Shown here: piece after piece, positions 1 to 6,227 of the stretch
Position numbering within the stretch: position 1 is the stretch's first letter
Layout of the letters: every line of letters starts with the position of its first letter
Source: Candidatus Moranbacteria bacterium CG_4_9_14_3_um_filter_45_14
GTDB taxonomy: Bacteria; Patescibacteriota; Minisyncoccia; Moranbacterales; UBA1568
Length of the DNA: 8,666 bases
Direction of reading: 5' to 3'
Assembly: GCA_002790675.1 (NCBI GenBank)
Contig: PFVP01000001.1
Location: 1 to 8,666, forward strand
The notes under the pieces: generated by a model
Told to the model about the DNA's origin: nothing
Databases searched by the model: none
Seen by the model: only the letters and a program-made list of their open reading frames with translations
Position numbers and translations under genes: made by a program

Positions 1-754
1 TATTGAAATAGCTATTTGCCGCACAGTCAAGTCCAATCTTCACATCATCTGCCGTATAACCTGCTTTTTCTATCGCTTCCACAATAAACTGAAGAGCTTC
101 TTCATTGGATGTGAGTTCAGGTGCAAATCCTCCTTCATCACCGACGCTTGTCTTATACCCTCTATTGTGCAAGATCTCTGCGAGGGTGTGAAATATTTCT
201 GAAGCCACGCGTAATTTTTCGTGAAAATTAGGAAAGTTCACCGGGCCGAGCATAAACTCCTGAATATCGAGTCCGCTATCAGCGTGTTTACCGCCATTGA
301 TGATATTGAACATCGGCTGGGGAAGAGCTACTTCTGTATCACCGATGAGGTCGTTCAAATAGACGTACAGCTCTTTGTGTTCTGCGTTCGCCGAGGCTCT
401 CGCGAAAGCCATAGAAACACCAAGGATAGCATTCGCTCCCAACATGGCTTTATTCTCTGTCCCATCAAGATCAATAAGCGTTTTATCGAGCGTTGCTTGA
501 TCAAATGCTTTCCCTACAATAGCCTCTTTTATAACCGTTTCCACATTCTGTATTGCCGTGAGGACACCTTTCCCTTTGTACCGCTTGGGATCGTTATCAC
601 GGAGTTCGACGGCTTCATATTTCCCCGTACTAGCTCCGCTCGGGACACTAGCGACGGCAGAGAAACCACTTTCCAGTGTAATTTCCACGGAAATGGTTGG
701 GTTGCCTCGTGAATCGAGAATTTCACGAGCGACGAGAGACGTTATCTTTTGCAT
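1..754 (-). CDS. eno: Enolase (phosphopyruvate hydratase), N-terminal 251 residues, cut by window edge
   Basis: Enolase interconverts 2-phosphoglycerate and phosphoenolpyruvate in glycolysis, in the cytoplasm. I translated the minus strand from the ATG at 754 and found an unbroken frame to the window edge, about 60% of the usual 420-430 residues. Visible hallmarks are the DSRGNPT N-terminal motif (14-20), the mobile SGAST loop (39-43), the LDGTENK segment (96-102), GANAIL (106-111), the active-site His157 in GGKHAD, Glu166 in DIQEF, Glu207 in GDEGG and the metal ligand Asp243 in LDCAAN. The loop GGKHADS differs slightly from the common GGEHADN, but the histidine is kept. The start is preceded by an A-run and no Shine-Dalgarno sequence. 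The C-terminal half, with the catalytic lysines, lies outside the window. The truncation is only the window boundary. The identification is very secure. Confidence 0.97.
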   Translation of the reverse strand, partial: MQKITSLVAREILDSRGNPTISVEITLESGFSAVASVPSGASTGKYEAVELRDNDPKRYKGKGVLTAIQNVETVIKEAIVGKAFDQATLDKTLIDLDGTENKAMLGANAILGVSMAFARASANAEHKELYVYLNDLIGDTEVALPQPMFNIINGGKHADSGLDIQEFMLGPVNFPNFHEKLRVASEIFHTLAEILHNRGYKTSVGDEGGFAPELTSNEEALQFIVEAIEKAGYTADDVKIGLDCAANSYFN

Positions 755-779
755 ATTTATTTTTTACACTGATTGTATT

Positions 780-817
780 AAAAAAGAAAAGAAGACGGAG
801 TGTCACCACCCGTCTTC
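780..817 (-). terminator. Hairpin plus U-tract upstream of eno: intrinsic terminator or attenuator
   Basis: Read on the minus strand, an 8-bp stem (810-817 with 791-798, sequence gaagacgg/ccgtcttc) continues with three more pairs (807-809 with 800-802) across one bulged base and closes on a 4-base loop. It is followed by a run of ten U with one C (790 to 780). This is a classic intrinsic terminator shape. It lies after the 936..1769 gene, whose transcript it could end. It also lies after the best eno promoter and only 25 bases before the eno start, so it may regulate eno by attenuation. Confidence 0.8.
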
Positions 818-828
818 GTTACACATCT

Positions 829-857
829 ATTCTAGCACATTTTCCGCTTCTTGTCCA
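829..857 (-). promoter_or_regulatory. Predicted sigma70-type promoter for eno
   Basis: On the minus strand, TGGACA (852-857, five of six to TTGACA) is separated by 17 bases from TAGAAT (829-834, five of six to TATAAT), with a TGC extended -10 immediately before it (835-837). Transcription would start near 822, a few bases before the hairpin at 791-817, giving a leader of roughly 70 bases. A weaker alternative -10 (TACAAT) lies after the hairpin, about 17 bases before the eno ATG, but lacks a convincing -35 box. Confidence 0.55.
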
Positions 858-935
858 ACTAAATCTCTCATAAAGTGAAAAGTCTGGTCAGCTCTTTACG
901 AAAGGAGTATTTTTTTTCTCCTTCATATAAAGAAA

Positions 936-1769
936 CTATTTCCCAAAAGCAGTTTTCAGTTCTGTTTTCGCACTTTCCAGAGTGGTTTTGAAAGCGTTCA
1001 TTGCGGACTCTACGGAAGTACGACGAGTTTCCATAAGAGCCTTGACACTATCTCGCACCTTTTCCATTTGTGTTCGATCACTTTTCAGTTTTTCACGTGC
1101 CACCTCCATATCAGATTGAAACTGTGCTCTTACTTCTGCTGGCGTTTTTCCACTCGCACAAGCTGACTTTGCACTACTCACTGCGGTATTGGAAGCACTG
1201 GTGAAAGTAGCCACAGCAGATTCCATCGAACCCTTGCGGGTAGCAACAGCACTGTCGACACCTTTGCGGAAAATCTCAATAGCGGTATCTACGGCAGATC
1301 GTCTCGCTTTGACCGCTGTCTCAACAGTATTCTGAAACTTTTTCACCGCTGCCTTCTGCTCATCGGTAACGGCTTTCTCATCGAGCTTTGCATACATCGC
1401 CAAGCGTCGTGCATCCTGTAGAGAACGATTTTTCGTTAACTTGGAATTCCTATTATCACGTTTGGTATCAAAAATATTATTTCGATTTTCTCTCCGATCA
1501 TCAAATGTGCTCTTGCGATCAGACATACGCTGTGCCATCTTGGAAGCCATTTCAGAAAATCGATTACAAAAAGCTTCTTGCCGTTTTGCTTCCATTTCTG
1601 TCTTCTTCTCCTCACGATTAGCCTCACGTTCTTCGATGTTTGCCTGACGGGTAGCCCGTATTTCTGCCTGTCTTACAGCACGATCTTCTGCAGGCGATGC
1701 CAACACAATGCTGACAGAAAATACACTGAGAGATAACACACTGCCTACAACAAAAAATCTAGTTTTCAT
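936..1769 (-). CDS. Secreted Lys/Arg-rich helical repeat protein, unknown function
   Basis: I do not recognise a named family. The protein begins with a typical signal peptide: MKTR, a hydrophobic stretch to about residue 23, and a likely cleavage site at VLA-SPA (24/25). The mature part, about 253 residues, is almost free of prolines and glycines, rich in Ala, Arg, Lys and Glu, and predicted helical. I count about 54 Lys/Arg against 39 Asp/Glu, so it is basic. Repeats are visible: an 8-residue tandem (RAVRQAEI/RATRQANI, 30-45), an 11-residue tandem (FDxxRxNRNxx, 89-110) and a degenerate 21-residue motif at 153-173, 175-195 and 246-266. Two cysteines (68 and 204) could form a disulfide. I chose the ATG at 1769 because it places the signal peptide at the N-terminus. 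ATGs at 1775 and 1778 are also possible, and the open frame to 1850 would bury the signal. The gene overlaps the preceding one by 11 bases, suggesting translational coupling. Position outside the membrane is an inference from the signal. Confidence 0.85.
   Translation of the reverse strand: MKTRFFVVGSVLSLSVFSVSIVLASPAEDRAVRQAEIRATRQANIEEREANREEKKTEMEAKRQEAFCNRFSEMASKMAQRMSDRKSTFDDRRENRNNIFDTKRDNRNSKLTKNRSLQDARRLAMYAKLDEKAVTDEQKAAVKKFQNTVETAVKARRSAVDTAIEIFRKGVDSAVATRKGSMESAVATFTSASNTAVSSAKSACASGKTPAEVRAQFQSDMEVAREKLKSDRTQMEKVRDSVKALMETRRTSVESAMNAFKTTLESAKTELKTAFGK
972..1313 (-). repeat. Protein-level degenerate 21-22 residue repeat, three copies
   Basis: Three stretches of the 277-residue secreted protein share the pattern xxxRRxSVESAxxxFxxxxxS: residues 153-173 (1251-1313), 175-195 (1185-1247) and 246-266 (972-1034). 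Copies one and two are spaced by 22 residues, that is two 11-residue units, while the third is separated by an unrelated helical stretch. Conserved positions are Arg, Arg/Lys, an Asp/Glu-Ser/Thr-Ala group and Phe. The similarity is clear in protein but weak in DNA, so it is an old internal duplication. Confidence 0.6.
1440..1505 (-). repeat. Tandem 11-residue repeat inside the secreted helical protein
   Basis: Residues 89-99 and 100-110 of the 277-residue protein align as FDDRRENRNNI and FDTKRDNRNSK, a tandem duplication of one 33-base unit with some divergence. The unit is very rich in Arg, Asn and Asp. An 11-residue period fits a hendecad-type coiled coil, though this is inference. Confidence 0.6.
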
Positions 1770-2094
1770 TCGCATCATAGACCGTTCCAAAGTCACTAAC
1801 GACAGATCCTTCTGCTTCGATAGCAGAAGTTGCCCCCAGTTCCTCTTCATTTAATACCGAATTATCTGCATCCACTTCTCTCAAAATATCATCGGCAACA
1901 GCCTCAGGTGTCGATGGCACTGTTGTAACTTGTGTTACCGCTTCTTTTGATACCTGCTGTTCTGGCACAGAAGTACCTTTGGTCGTTGTCTGAGCAGGAA
2001 CAATGCTCCCACTCATCTGTCTGTAAACAACAACACCAAGTCCGATGATAGCAACCCCTCCTATGCCAAGAAATATTTTTTGCAATCCTGTCAT
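1759..2094 (-). CDS. Small single-pass membrane protein with acidic tail, unknown function
   Basis: This 111-residue protein matches no family I recognise. After MTGLQK comes one hydrophobic helix (about residues 7-23, glycine-rich), then YRQ, a Thr/Pro/Val/Gln-rich linker (about 30-65) and an acidic C-terminal tail with ADD, NEEE and EAE clusters. I count about 16 Asp/Glu against 4 Lys/Arg after the helix. The lack of a clear cleavage site suggests an uncleaved anchor with the tail outside. Start choice: the frame is open to a TTG at 2121, but the ATG at 2094 sits next to the hydrophobic segment and is preceded by the same A-run plus ATATG context seen at other starts here. The stop overlaps the start of the next gene by 11 bases, so the two are probably coupled and may act together. 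A promoter lies about 60 bases upstream. Confidence 0.75.
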   Translation of the reverse strand: MTGLQKIFLGIGGVAIIGLGVVVYRQMSGSIVPAQTTTKGTSVPEQQVSKEAVTQVTTVPSTPEAVADDILREVDADNSVLNEEELGATSAIEAEGSVVSDFGTVYDANEN

Positions 2095-2370
2095 ATATTT
2101 TTTATTATGTATATTATCCAAAAAATACCGACCATATTCTTTTTTACACTATCATTATAACACATTTTTTATTCATATCTCCTTTTACCGGGATATCTAA
2201 CGCCATACTCCAAGAAAAGCATATGAGGTACGACATCATACCTCTAACCATCAACAAAAGAATAAAAAGTACCTTCTTTTGAGTTTCACAGTTTTCTCAC
2301 TTTTTATAACACGAAGAGAATACAGCTACTTCTATTATACATCATTATTCTTTTTTTTCTTTTCTAAAAA
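2095..2370. other. Intergenic region, about 276 bases, no gene seen
   Basis: AT-rich spacer between the reductase-thioredoxin gene and the envelope cassette. It contains the extended -10 promoter at 2154-2162, another perfect TATAAT on the minus strand (2334-2339) without supporting elements, and a modest hairpin (stem gaggta/tacctc, 2225-2230 with 2239-2244, 8-base loop). On the minus strand that hairpin is followed shortly by gctttt, which at best makes a weak terminator for the long operon. I saw no convincing coding frame and no RNA gene. Confidence 0.5.
2154..2162 (-). promoter_or_regulatory. Extended -10 promoter for the two-gene envelope cassette
   Basis: On the minus strand, a perfect TATAAT (2154-2159) follows TGT (2160-2162), an extended -10 element. 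The -35 position holds no good match, which extended -10 promoters tolerate. Transcription would begin near 2147, about 50 bases before the ATG at 2094. This makes the cassette independent of the upstream operon. Confidence 0.5.
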
Positions 2371-4224
2371 TTACTCAATAGTATGAATCATCTGGTCAAA
2401 ATCTGTTCCAATGAAACGTTTCATTTCTTGTCCATTCTCGTCAAGCAGAATCAGCGTTGTCTGCAGAGTAACTTTATGACGTATTTTCATTTCATAATCT
2501 TTATCAAAATCCACCTTCAGGATTGTTACATCCAAAGGGATTTCGCTCAAGCGCTCACGTATCTCTTTGTCAAGTTCCACACAACTAGAACACCACGTCG
2601 TCGCTGCAAAGAAAAGGACTGTCCTCCCTGCTCTGAGAGAAAATGCATACGCTTCCGGTGAATAATCAGCATACGGAGCGTGATTCGCAAAAGCCTGTGA
2701 TTGTGCTTTTTCCGTGAAGACAATATTCGCATCACTCTTCGAAATAGAATCACGGGACAGAAGAAAAGCGGATACGAATACTATGGTCAGAAGAAGAACT
2801 ATCACTGTACCTGAAATTTCCAAACGAAAAAGAGTTCGCAGAAATTTCATCGATGATTCCGTCAGTTTCCTACTCATATATTGTAGAACAATCGAACGAT
2901 TTATTCTCGTAGCTGTAGGATAAGGATACACTTTCTTCATAAAATCCTGCATCTTCATTCCATTTGCTTGAGCGAGCATCAATTCCTGCGTCAATTCTCC
3001 TGCATTCTGTGCCACCATTGTCCCACCTAATACTTTTCCCTTCTGCGATACGAAGAGTTTCATCTTCCCTTCTTTGTACTCATCAACAATCGCACGGTCA
3101 TCATTCGAAAAACTCTGCGAAAGGACTTCGTATTGCATTCCTCGATGCTTCAGAGTTTTTTCCTCGAGTCCAAATGTAGCAATCTCTGGATTCGTATACG
3201 TCACCCATGACATAGCATCTGTATTCAATTTTTTCTTCAAGGGAGAAAAAAAGTTCCTGATAATGAGGGAAGCGTGCAGTTCTGCTGCATGTGTAAACAT
3301 ATGCCCGCCTGCCACATCACCACAAACCAATATATTTTTATTGGTTGTCTGAAGATACTCGTCTGCTACAATCCCTCCTCGTTCATTCGTCTGTATTCCG
3401 GCTTTATCAAGTTGTAATCCCTCCACATTCAGTTCACGGCCAATAGAAATAAGAAGAGCATCAGTTGGTATGGATTGAGTTTCACCAGCTTCATTGGCAA
3501 CAAGAAGATTTCCATCTTTCACTTCGGTCGGTTTATAACCAAGCAGAAATTCCATACCGTCTTTTTCCAATTGTTCACGAAGGACAGCAACCATTTCTGG
3601 GTCTTCTTTTTCCAAGAGACCGGAACCAACAACTGTCACTTTCGTACCAAAAGCGCTCAGTGCCTGCCCAAGTTCTATGCCTATTGGGCCAGCTCCCACT
3701 ACCACCATTCTGTTCGGCAAAACATCCAAAGAAAAAATATTTTCATTCGTAAATACATTGATAGATTCTATGCCAGGAAGATTGAGTGTGCGTGGTCTTG
3801 ATCCGGTAGCGATAACGATTTTTTTCCCTCGATACTTCGTGCCAGCCACTTCTACAGTCTGGTAATCCACGAATGTTGCCTTCCCAAGAACCACAGTCAT
3901 ACCGAGTGCTCGAAAATACTCAGCATTCTCGTGCTCTCGTATATGCTCCTGCTTTCCACTCACATATTCCATCGCTTTCTTCACATCAATAGTTCCCGAT
4001 ACAGAAAGACCAAAACGTGATGACTCTCTCCCTTCACGAATGAGACGCGCGGTATGAAGCAAAGCCTTCGATGGGACACAACCATAATTCAGGCAGTCTC
4101 CACCGATTGACCGATCCTCTTTGTCAATGAGCAGTACTCGTAGTCCGATACGATTCATAAAACCAGCGACATTGAGTCCTCCGGATCCAGCACCAATGAC
4201 AATAATATCAAAAGTTTTTTTCAT
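2371..4224 (-). CDS. Flavoprotein disulfide reductase fused to a membrane-anchored thioredoxin-like domain
   Basis: This 617-residue protein has two parts. Residues 1 to about 450 are a class I pyridine nucleotide-disulfide oxidoreductase: FAD-binding GAGSGG (11-16), redox disulfide Cys44/Cys49 in GGDCLNYGCVPSK, second nucleotide site GAGPIG (177-182), FAD-contacting CGD (301-303), and a C-terminal dimerisation domain. The usual catalytic His motif reads YPYPT (433-437), with Tyr435 in the His position as in mercuric reductase, and the partner Glu is Arg440. The vicinal C-terminal cysteines of MerA are absent. A basic stretch (451-467) and one transmembrane helix (about 468-490) follow, then a thioredoxin-like domain with Trp544 and Cys545-Ser-Ser-Cys548. 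The usual cis-proline is Thr (about 589). By the positive-inside rule, the flavoprotein faces the cytoplasm and the thioredoxin part lies outside. The frame is continuous across the junction. An internal ATG (residue 450 or 459) could also give a separate thioredoxin. The start has an AGGA site 7 bases upstream and overlaps the previous gene by 17 bases. The natural substrate is unknown. Confidence 0.92.
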   Translation of the reverse strand: MKKTFDIIVIGAGSGGLNVAGFMNRIGLRVLLIDKEDRSIGGDCLNYGCVPSKALLHTARLIREGRESSRFGLSVSGTIDVKKAMEYVSGKQEHIREHENAEYFRALGMTVVLGKATFVDYQTVEVAGTKYRGKKIVIATGSRPRTLNLPGIESINVFTNENIFSLDVLPNRMVVVGAGPIGIELGQALSAFGTKVTVVGSGLLEKEDPEMVAVLREQLEKDGMEFLLGYKPTEVKDGNLLVANEAGETQSIPTDALLISIGRELNVEGLQLDKAGIQTNERGGIVADEYLQTTNKNILVCGDVAGGHMFTHAAELHASLIIRNFFSPLKKKLNTDAMSWVTYTNPEIATFGLEEKTLKHRGMQYEVLSQSFSNDDRAIVDEYKEGKMKLFVSQKGKVLGGTMVAQNAGELTQELMLAQANGMKMQDFMKKVYPYPTATRINRSIVLQYMSRKLTESSMKFLRTLFRLEISGTVIVLLLTIVFVSAFLLSRDSISKSDANIVFTEKAQSQAFANHAPYADYSPEAYAFSLRAGRTVLFFAATTWCSSCVELDKEIRERLSEIPLDVTILKVDFDKDYEMKIRHKVTLQTTLILLDENGQEMKRFIGTDFDQMIHTIE

Positions 4225-4834
4225 AAAATTTTCCTACATAAGTTAACATAATAATACCAATAATAGCAAAAAAAATATTGAGAGGGCTCAACATCCGTAA
4301 TGACTCTCCAAAATACACGAAAAGAAATGTTCCTGGAATCATACCAAAGAAAGAACCTACAACATATTTTTTCAACGAAACATTGGTAACTCCCAGAAGA
4401 AAGTTGAGTGCATTGAACGGAAAGAGGGGGATCAATCGAAGGGCGATAATGGTAGGCAAAGCTTTCCCTTCCAACCTTTCCTCATACATTTGCATACGCG
4501 GATATTTTGCTACGAATTTTTCTTGTACCCAGTCTTTGAGTACATACCGTGCCAACAAAAAAGCGAGTGTCGCTCCGATAGTATTACCAATAAGTGCTAT
4601 CACTGTGCCAAAAAAATTTCCGAGAAGAGAACCTGAAAGGAGAGTAAGTGGTGTCCCGGGAAATCCTACAAGAGCAAAAAAACTCTTCAGTCCAATGAGT
4701 ACAGATGCTGTCAGAAGAAGATTTTCCGCACTGTGGTTTTCCAAATCTCTCACGAATAAGAATATATCAGATCGAGAGATCAAAGTTATGATTGAAAGAA
4801 CTATGATAATGAGGATAAGCAATATTTTTTTCAT
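4208..4834 (-). CDS. TVP38/TMEM64-family (VTT domain) membrane protein
   Basis: A 208-residue multi-pass membrane protein of the VTT/SNARE-associated (DedA-like) superfamily, whose better studied members move lipids or lipid carriers across membranes. An N-terminal helix (about 3-20) precedes the VTT domain. The first half-repeat shows GFPGTPLTLLSGSLLG (57-72) and then a Gly-rich helix. The second shows ALRLIPLFPFNALNF (131-145), with the conserved Arg133 and prolines, and then GMIPGTFLFVYFG (164-176). The protein has no cysteine, so it cannot itself carry thiol electrons. It overlaps the preceding VTT gene by 4 bases (ATGA) and the following reductase gene by 17, so coupled translation is likely. 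Fusions of exactly this family to FAD-dependent oxidoreductases are known in other bacteria, which supports a joint role with the next gene. The start has six A followed by TATG and no Shine-Dalgarno sequence. Family assignment is secure, transported molecule unknown. Confidence 0.9.
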   Translation of the reverse strand: MKKILLILIIIVLSIITLISRSDIFLFVRDLENHSAENLLLTASVLIGLKSFFALVGFPGTPLTLLSGSLLGNFFGTVIALIGNTIGATLAFLLARYVLKDWVQEKFVAKYPRMQMYEERLEGKALPTIIALRLIPLFPFNALNFLLGVTNVSLKKYVVGSFFGMIPGTFLFVYFGESLRMLSPLNIFFAIIGIIMLTYVGKFYEKNF

Positions 4835-5481
4835 ATTTTTTGATGCGTGATGGCTCGTCTAAGAATAGAGACGATAATGATAAATGCCATTACCTCTATA
4901 AGCGTAATAATCTGAGAACTGATTGGAAGAGCACCGGCATAAGAAAAAACGAAAGCAAACGGAATCACGCCAATGAGTGTCGCCAAGAAATACGAGGCGC
5001 TTCTCATCCGCGAGAAAAGTCCAACGGCATAGGAAAGAATATCCACAGGAACAGTCATTCGAAGAAAGACAACGGTCCAAAAAAGATTTTTCTCTGAAAA
5101 ATGTTTCTCAAATTTCTCCAACCTTTCTAATGAAACAATTTTTTGAATAAACGGTTTTCCCAAAGAACGAGCCAAATGGAATGCAATTTGCGATCCAATC
5201 ACCCAGCCAATGACAGAAAGTATGCCGGTTGCTACCCATCCCCATACCCCCACTGCCACAGGAATAAGAGGGAGTGTCGATACCGGTGCGATTACGATAG
5301 CAAAAGCGGTAATAAGGACATAACTTACCATTCCTACCGATATACCTTTTTGCCCTACGAATGATTGCAACTCATTTTCATATTTCTGTGCCAATACTGT
5401 TGCCACAATGAAAAATGTGACCACGACTATGAGGACAAGCACACTACCAAGTATTTTTTTATCCAACAGCTTTTCTATCAT
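4831..5481 (-). CDS. Second VTT-domain (DedA/TVP38-like) membrane protein
   Basis: A 216-residue membrane protein with an N-terminal helix (about 12-31), a first VTT half (about 51-100: a Pro-rich APVSTLPLIPVAVG re-entrant-type motif at 65-78 and a Gly-rich helix), an amphipathic linker (105-133) and a second half with FLRMTVPVDILSYAVG (139-154) and GVIPFAFVFSYAG (171-183). Arg141 and Pro145 match the conserved R-x-x-x-P of the family. It differs clearly from its neighbour and looks like a distant paralogue rather than a recent duplicate. It contains no cysteine. It lies 7 bases after the lactonase stop, and its TGA overlaps the next ATG. Two adjacent VTT proteins might form a hetero-oligomer, but this is inference. 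The cargo is unknown. Confidence 0.85.
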   Translation of the reverse strand: MIEKLLDKKILGSVLVLIVVVTFFIVATVLAQKYENELQSFVGQKGISVGMVSYVLITAFAIVIAPVSTLPLIPVAVGVWGWVATGILSVIGWVIGSQIAFHLARSLGKPFIQKIVSLERLEKFEKHFSEKNLFWTVVFLRMTVPVDILSYAVGLFSRMRSASYFLATLIGVIPFAFVFSYAGALPISSQIITLIEVMAFIIIVSILRRAITHQKI

Positions 5482-5488
5482 AATAATA

Positions 5489-6217
5489 TCAACGTATATT
5501 CGTCACGATAACTACCTTGCACATCTCTTTCAATATATATAAAGGCGCATCACAAGTTTTTTCCTGATGTTGCAAAAAATTCTTCAGGAGCGATGCCTTA
5601 TTCTCGCCTGCAATAAACACGATGGAGCAATCAACCATTTCACGAAGAAATGTGATCGTAACCGTGACTCGCAAAGGATATGGGTTCTTTATCCCGGCAT
5701 CATATCCCACAACCCAACGTTTTGGGTCATCAAAAAGCGTTTTGAATAGCTCGGGATTCTCCGGAAACGGCATAATACCCGCTGTATGCCCATCAGTTCC
5801 GATACCCTGCGTAATCAAAATAATTCCTTGCGGATAGTCTCGCTTCCACCTCCTAAGAGCAGTTTCAAACCGATTTGATAGAGAAAATACAGAATCACCA
5901 CTTCGCATACGTGTATCGATACTCTTTCCGCCGGATACGACAAAAGAATGAAAAAACGGGAGAGTAACCAATCGGGAAAAATTGTTCACCAAACTATCCT
6001 GACTGAGACGTTCATCAAGTACCGAAAGTGTTATCATTTCCTTTTTTTCTGGAAATGTCACCTGCTCGAGAATGTCGAGAGTAGAGCCACCCGAACTCAA
6101 AAGAAGTACTGGCCGATTATGTTGTTCCCTTAAAATTTTCGTTATGATTTTTCCAGCTTCACGCGTCGCTTGTTGTGCGGTTTCATATGAATGGACTGAT
6201 ATGGAGGTATTCTGCAT
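5489..6217 (-). CDS. pgl: 6-phosphogluconolactonase
   Basis: Hydrolyses 6-phosphogluconolactone to 6-phosphogluconate in the oxidative pentose phosphate pathway, cytoplasmic. The 242-residue product has the length and motifs of the SOL/DevB-type lactonase branch of the NagB-like fold: SSGGST (41-46, phosphate loop), DER (68-70), GIGTDGHTAG (138-147, where DGHTA distinguishes lactonases from glucosamine-6-phosphate deaminases) and RVTVT (183-187). I chose the ATG at 6217, 10 bases after the transketolase stop. The open frame continues to an ATG at 6307, but that would add a 30-residue cysteine- and lysine-rich extension overlapping transketolase, with no family resemblance. No Shine-Dalgarno sequence is evident, so translation may depend on coupling with transketolase. 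Its product is the substrate of the dehydrogenase two genes upstream, which confirms the assignment. Confidence 0.9.
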   Translation of the reverse strand: MQNTSISVHSYETAQQATREAGKIITKILREQHNRPVLLLSSGGSTLDILEQVTFPEKKEMITLSVLDERLSQDSLVNNFSRLVTLPFFHSFVVSGGKSIDTRMRSGDSVFSLSNRFETALRRWKRDYPQGIILITQGIGTDGHTAGIMPFPENPELFKTLFDDPKRWVVGYDAGIKNPYPLRVTVTITFLREMVDCSIVFIAGENKASLLKNFLQHQEKTCDAPLYILKEMCKVVIVTNIR

Positions 6218-6227
6218 AGTACAACAT

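Noticed and set aside
221..712. Plus-strand open frame of 163 codons
   Set aside because: It lies entirely opposite the enolase coding sequence, whose motifs are unmistakable.
902..923. Inverted repeat aaggag/ctcctt after the helical protein gene
   Set aside because: Only a 6-bp stem with a 10-base loop, and no U-tract follows on the minus strand. The hairpin at 791-817 is a far better terminator.
1770..1850. Upstream start at 1850 for the secreted helical protein
   Set aside because: It would place a signal peptide about 30 residues inside the protein and overlap the neighbouring gene by 92 bases.
2144..2176. Ten-codon micro-ORF on the minus strand behind AAAGGAG
   Set aside because: The spacing from the purine run to the ATG is too short, and the ORF spans the predicted promoter -10 box. 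There is no other support for a leader peptide.
2371..4224. Mercuric reductase (merA)
   Set aside because: The fold and the Tyr in YPYPT resemble it, but the vicinal C-terminal cysteines and the N-terminal metal-binding domain are absent, and there are no mer genes nearby.
4278..4850. Long open frame on the plus strand (190 codons) opposite the second VTT gene
   Set aside because: The minus-strand frame encodes a clear VTT membrane protein. The plus-strand product is basic with no recognisable motif and no promoter or ribosome site.
4208..6217. Alternative genetic code with UGA as glycine
   Set aside because: The lactonase and both VTT genes end at TGA where family length is complete and the next gene begins or overlaps. 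I saw no internal TGA within the conserved parts of the genes.
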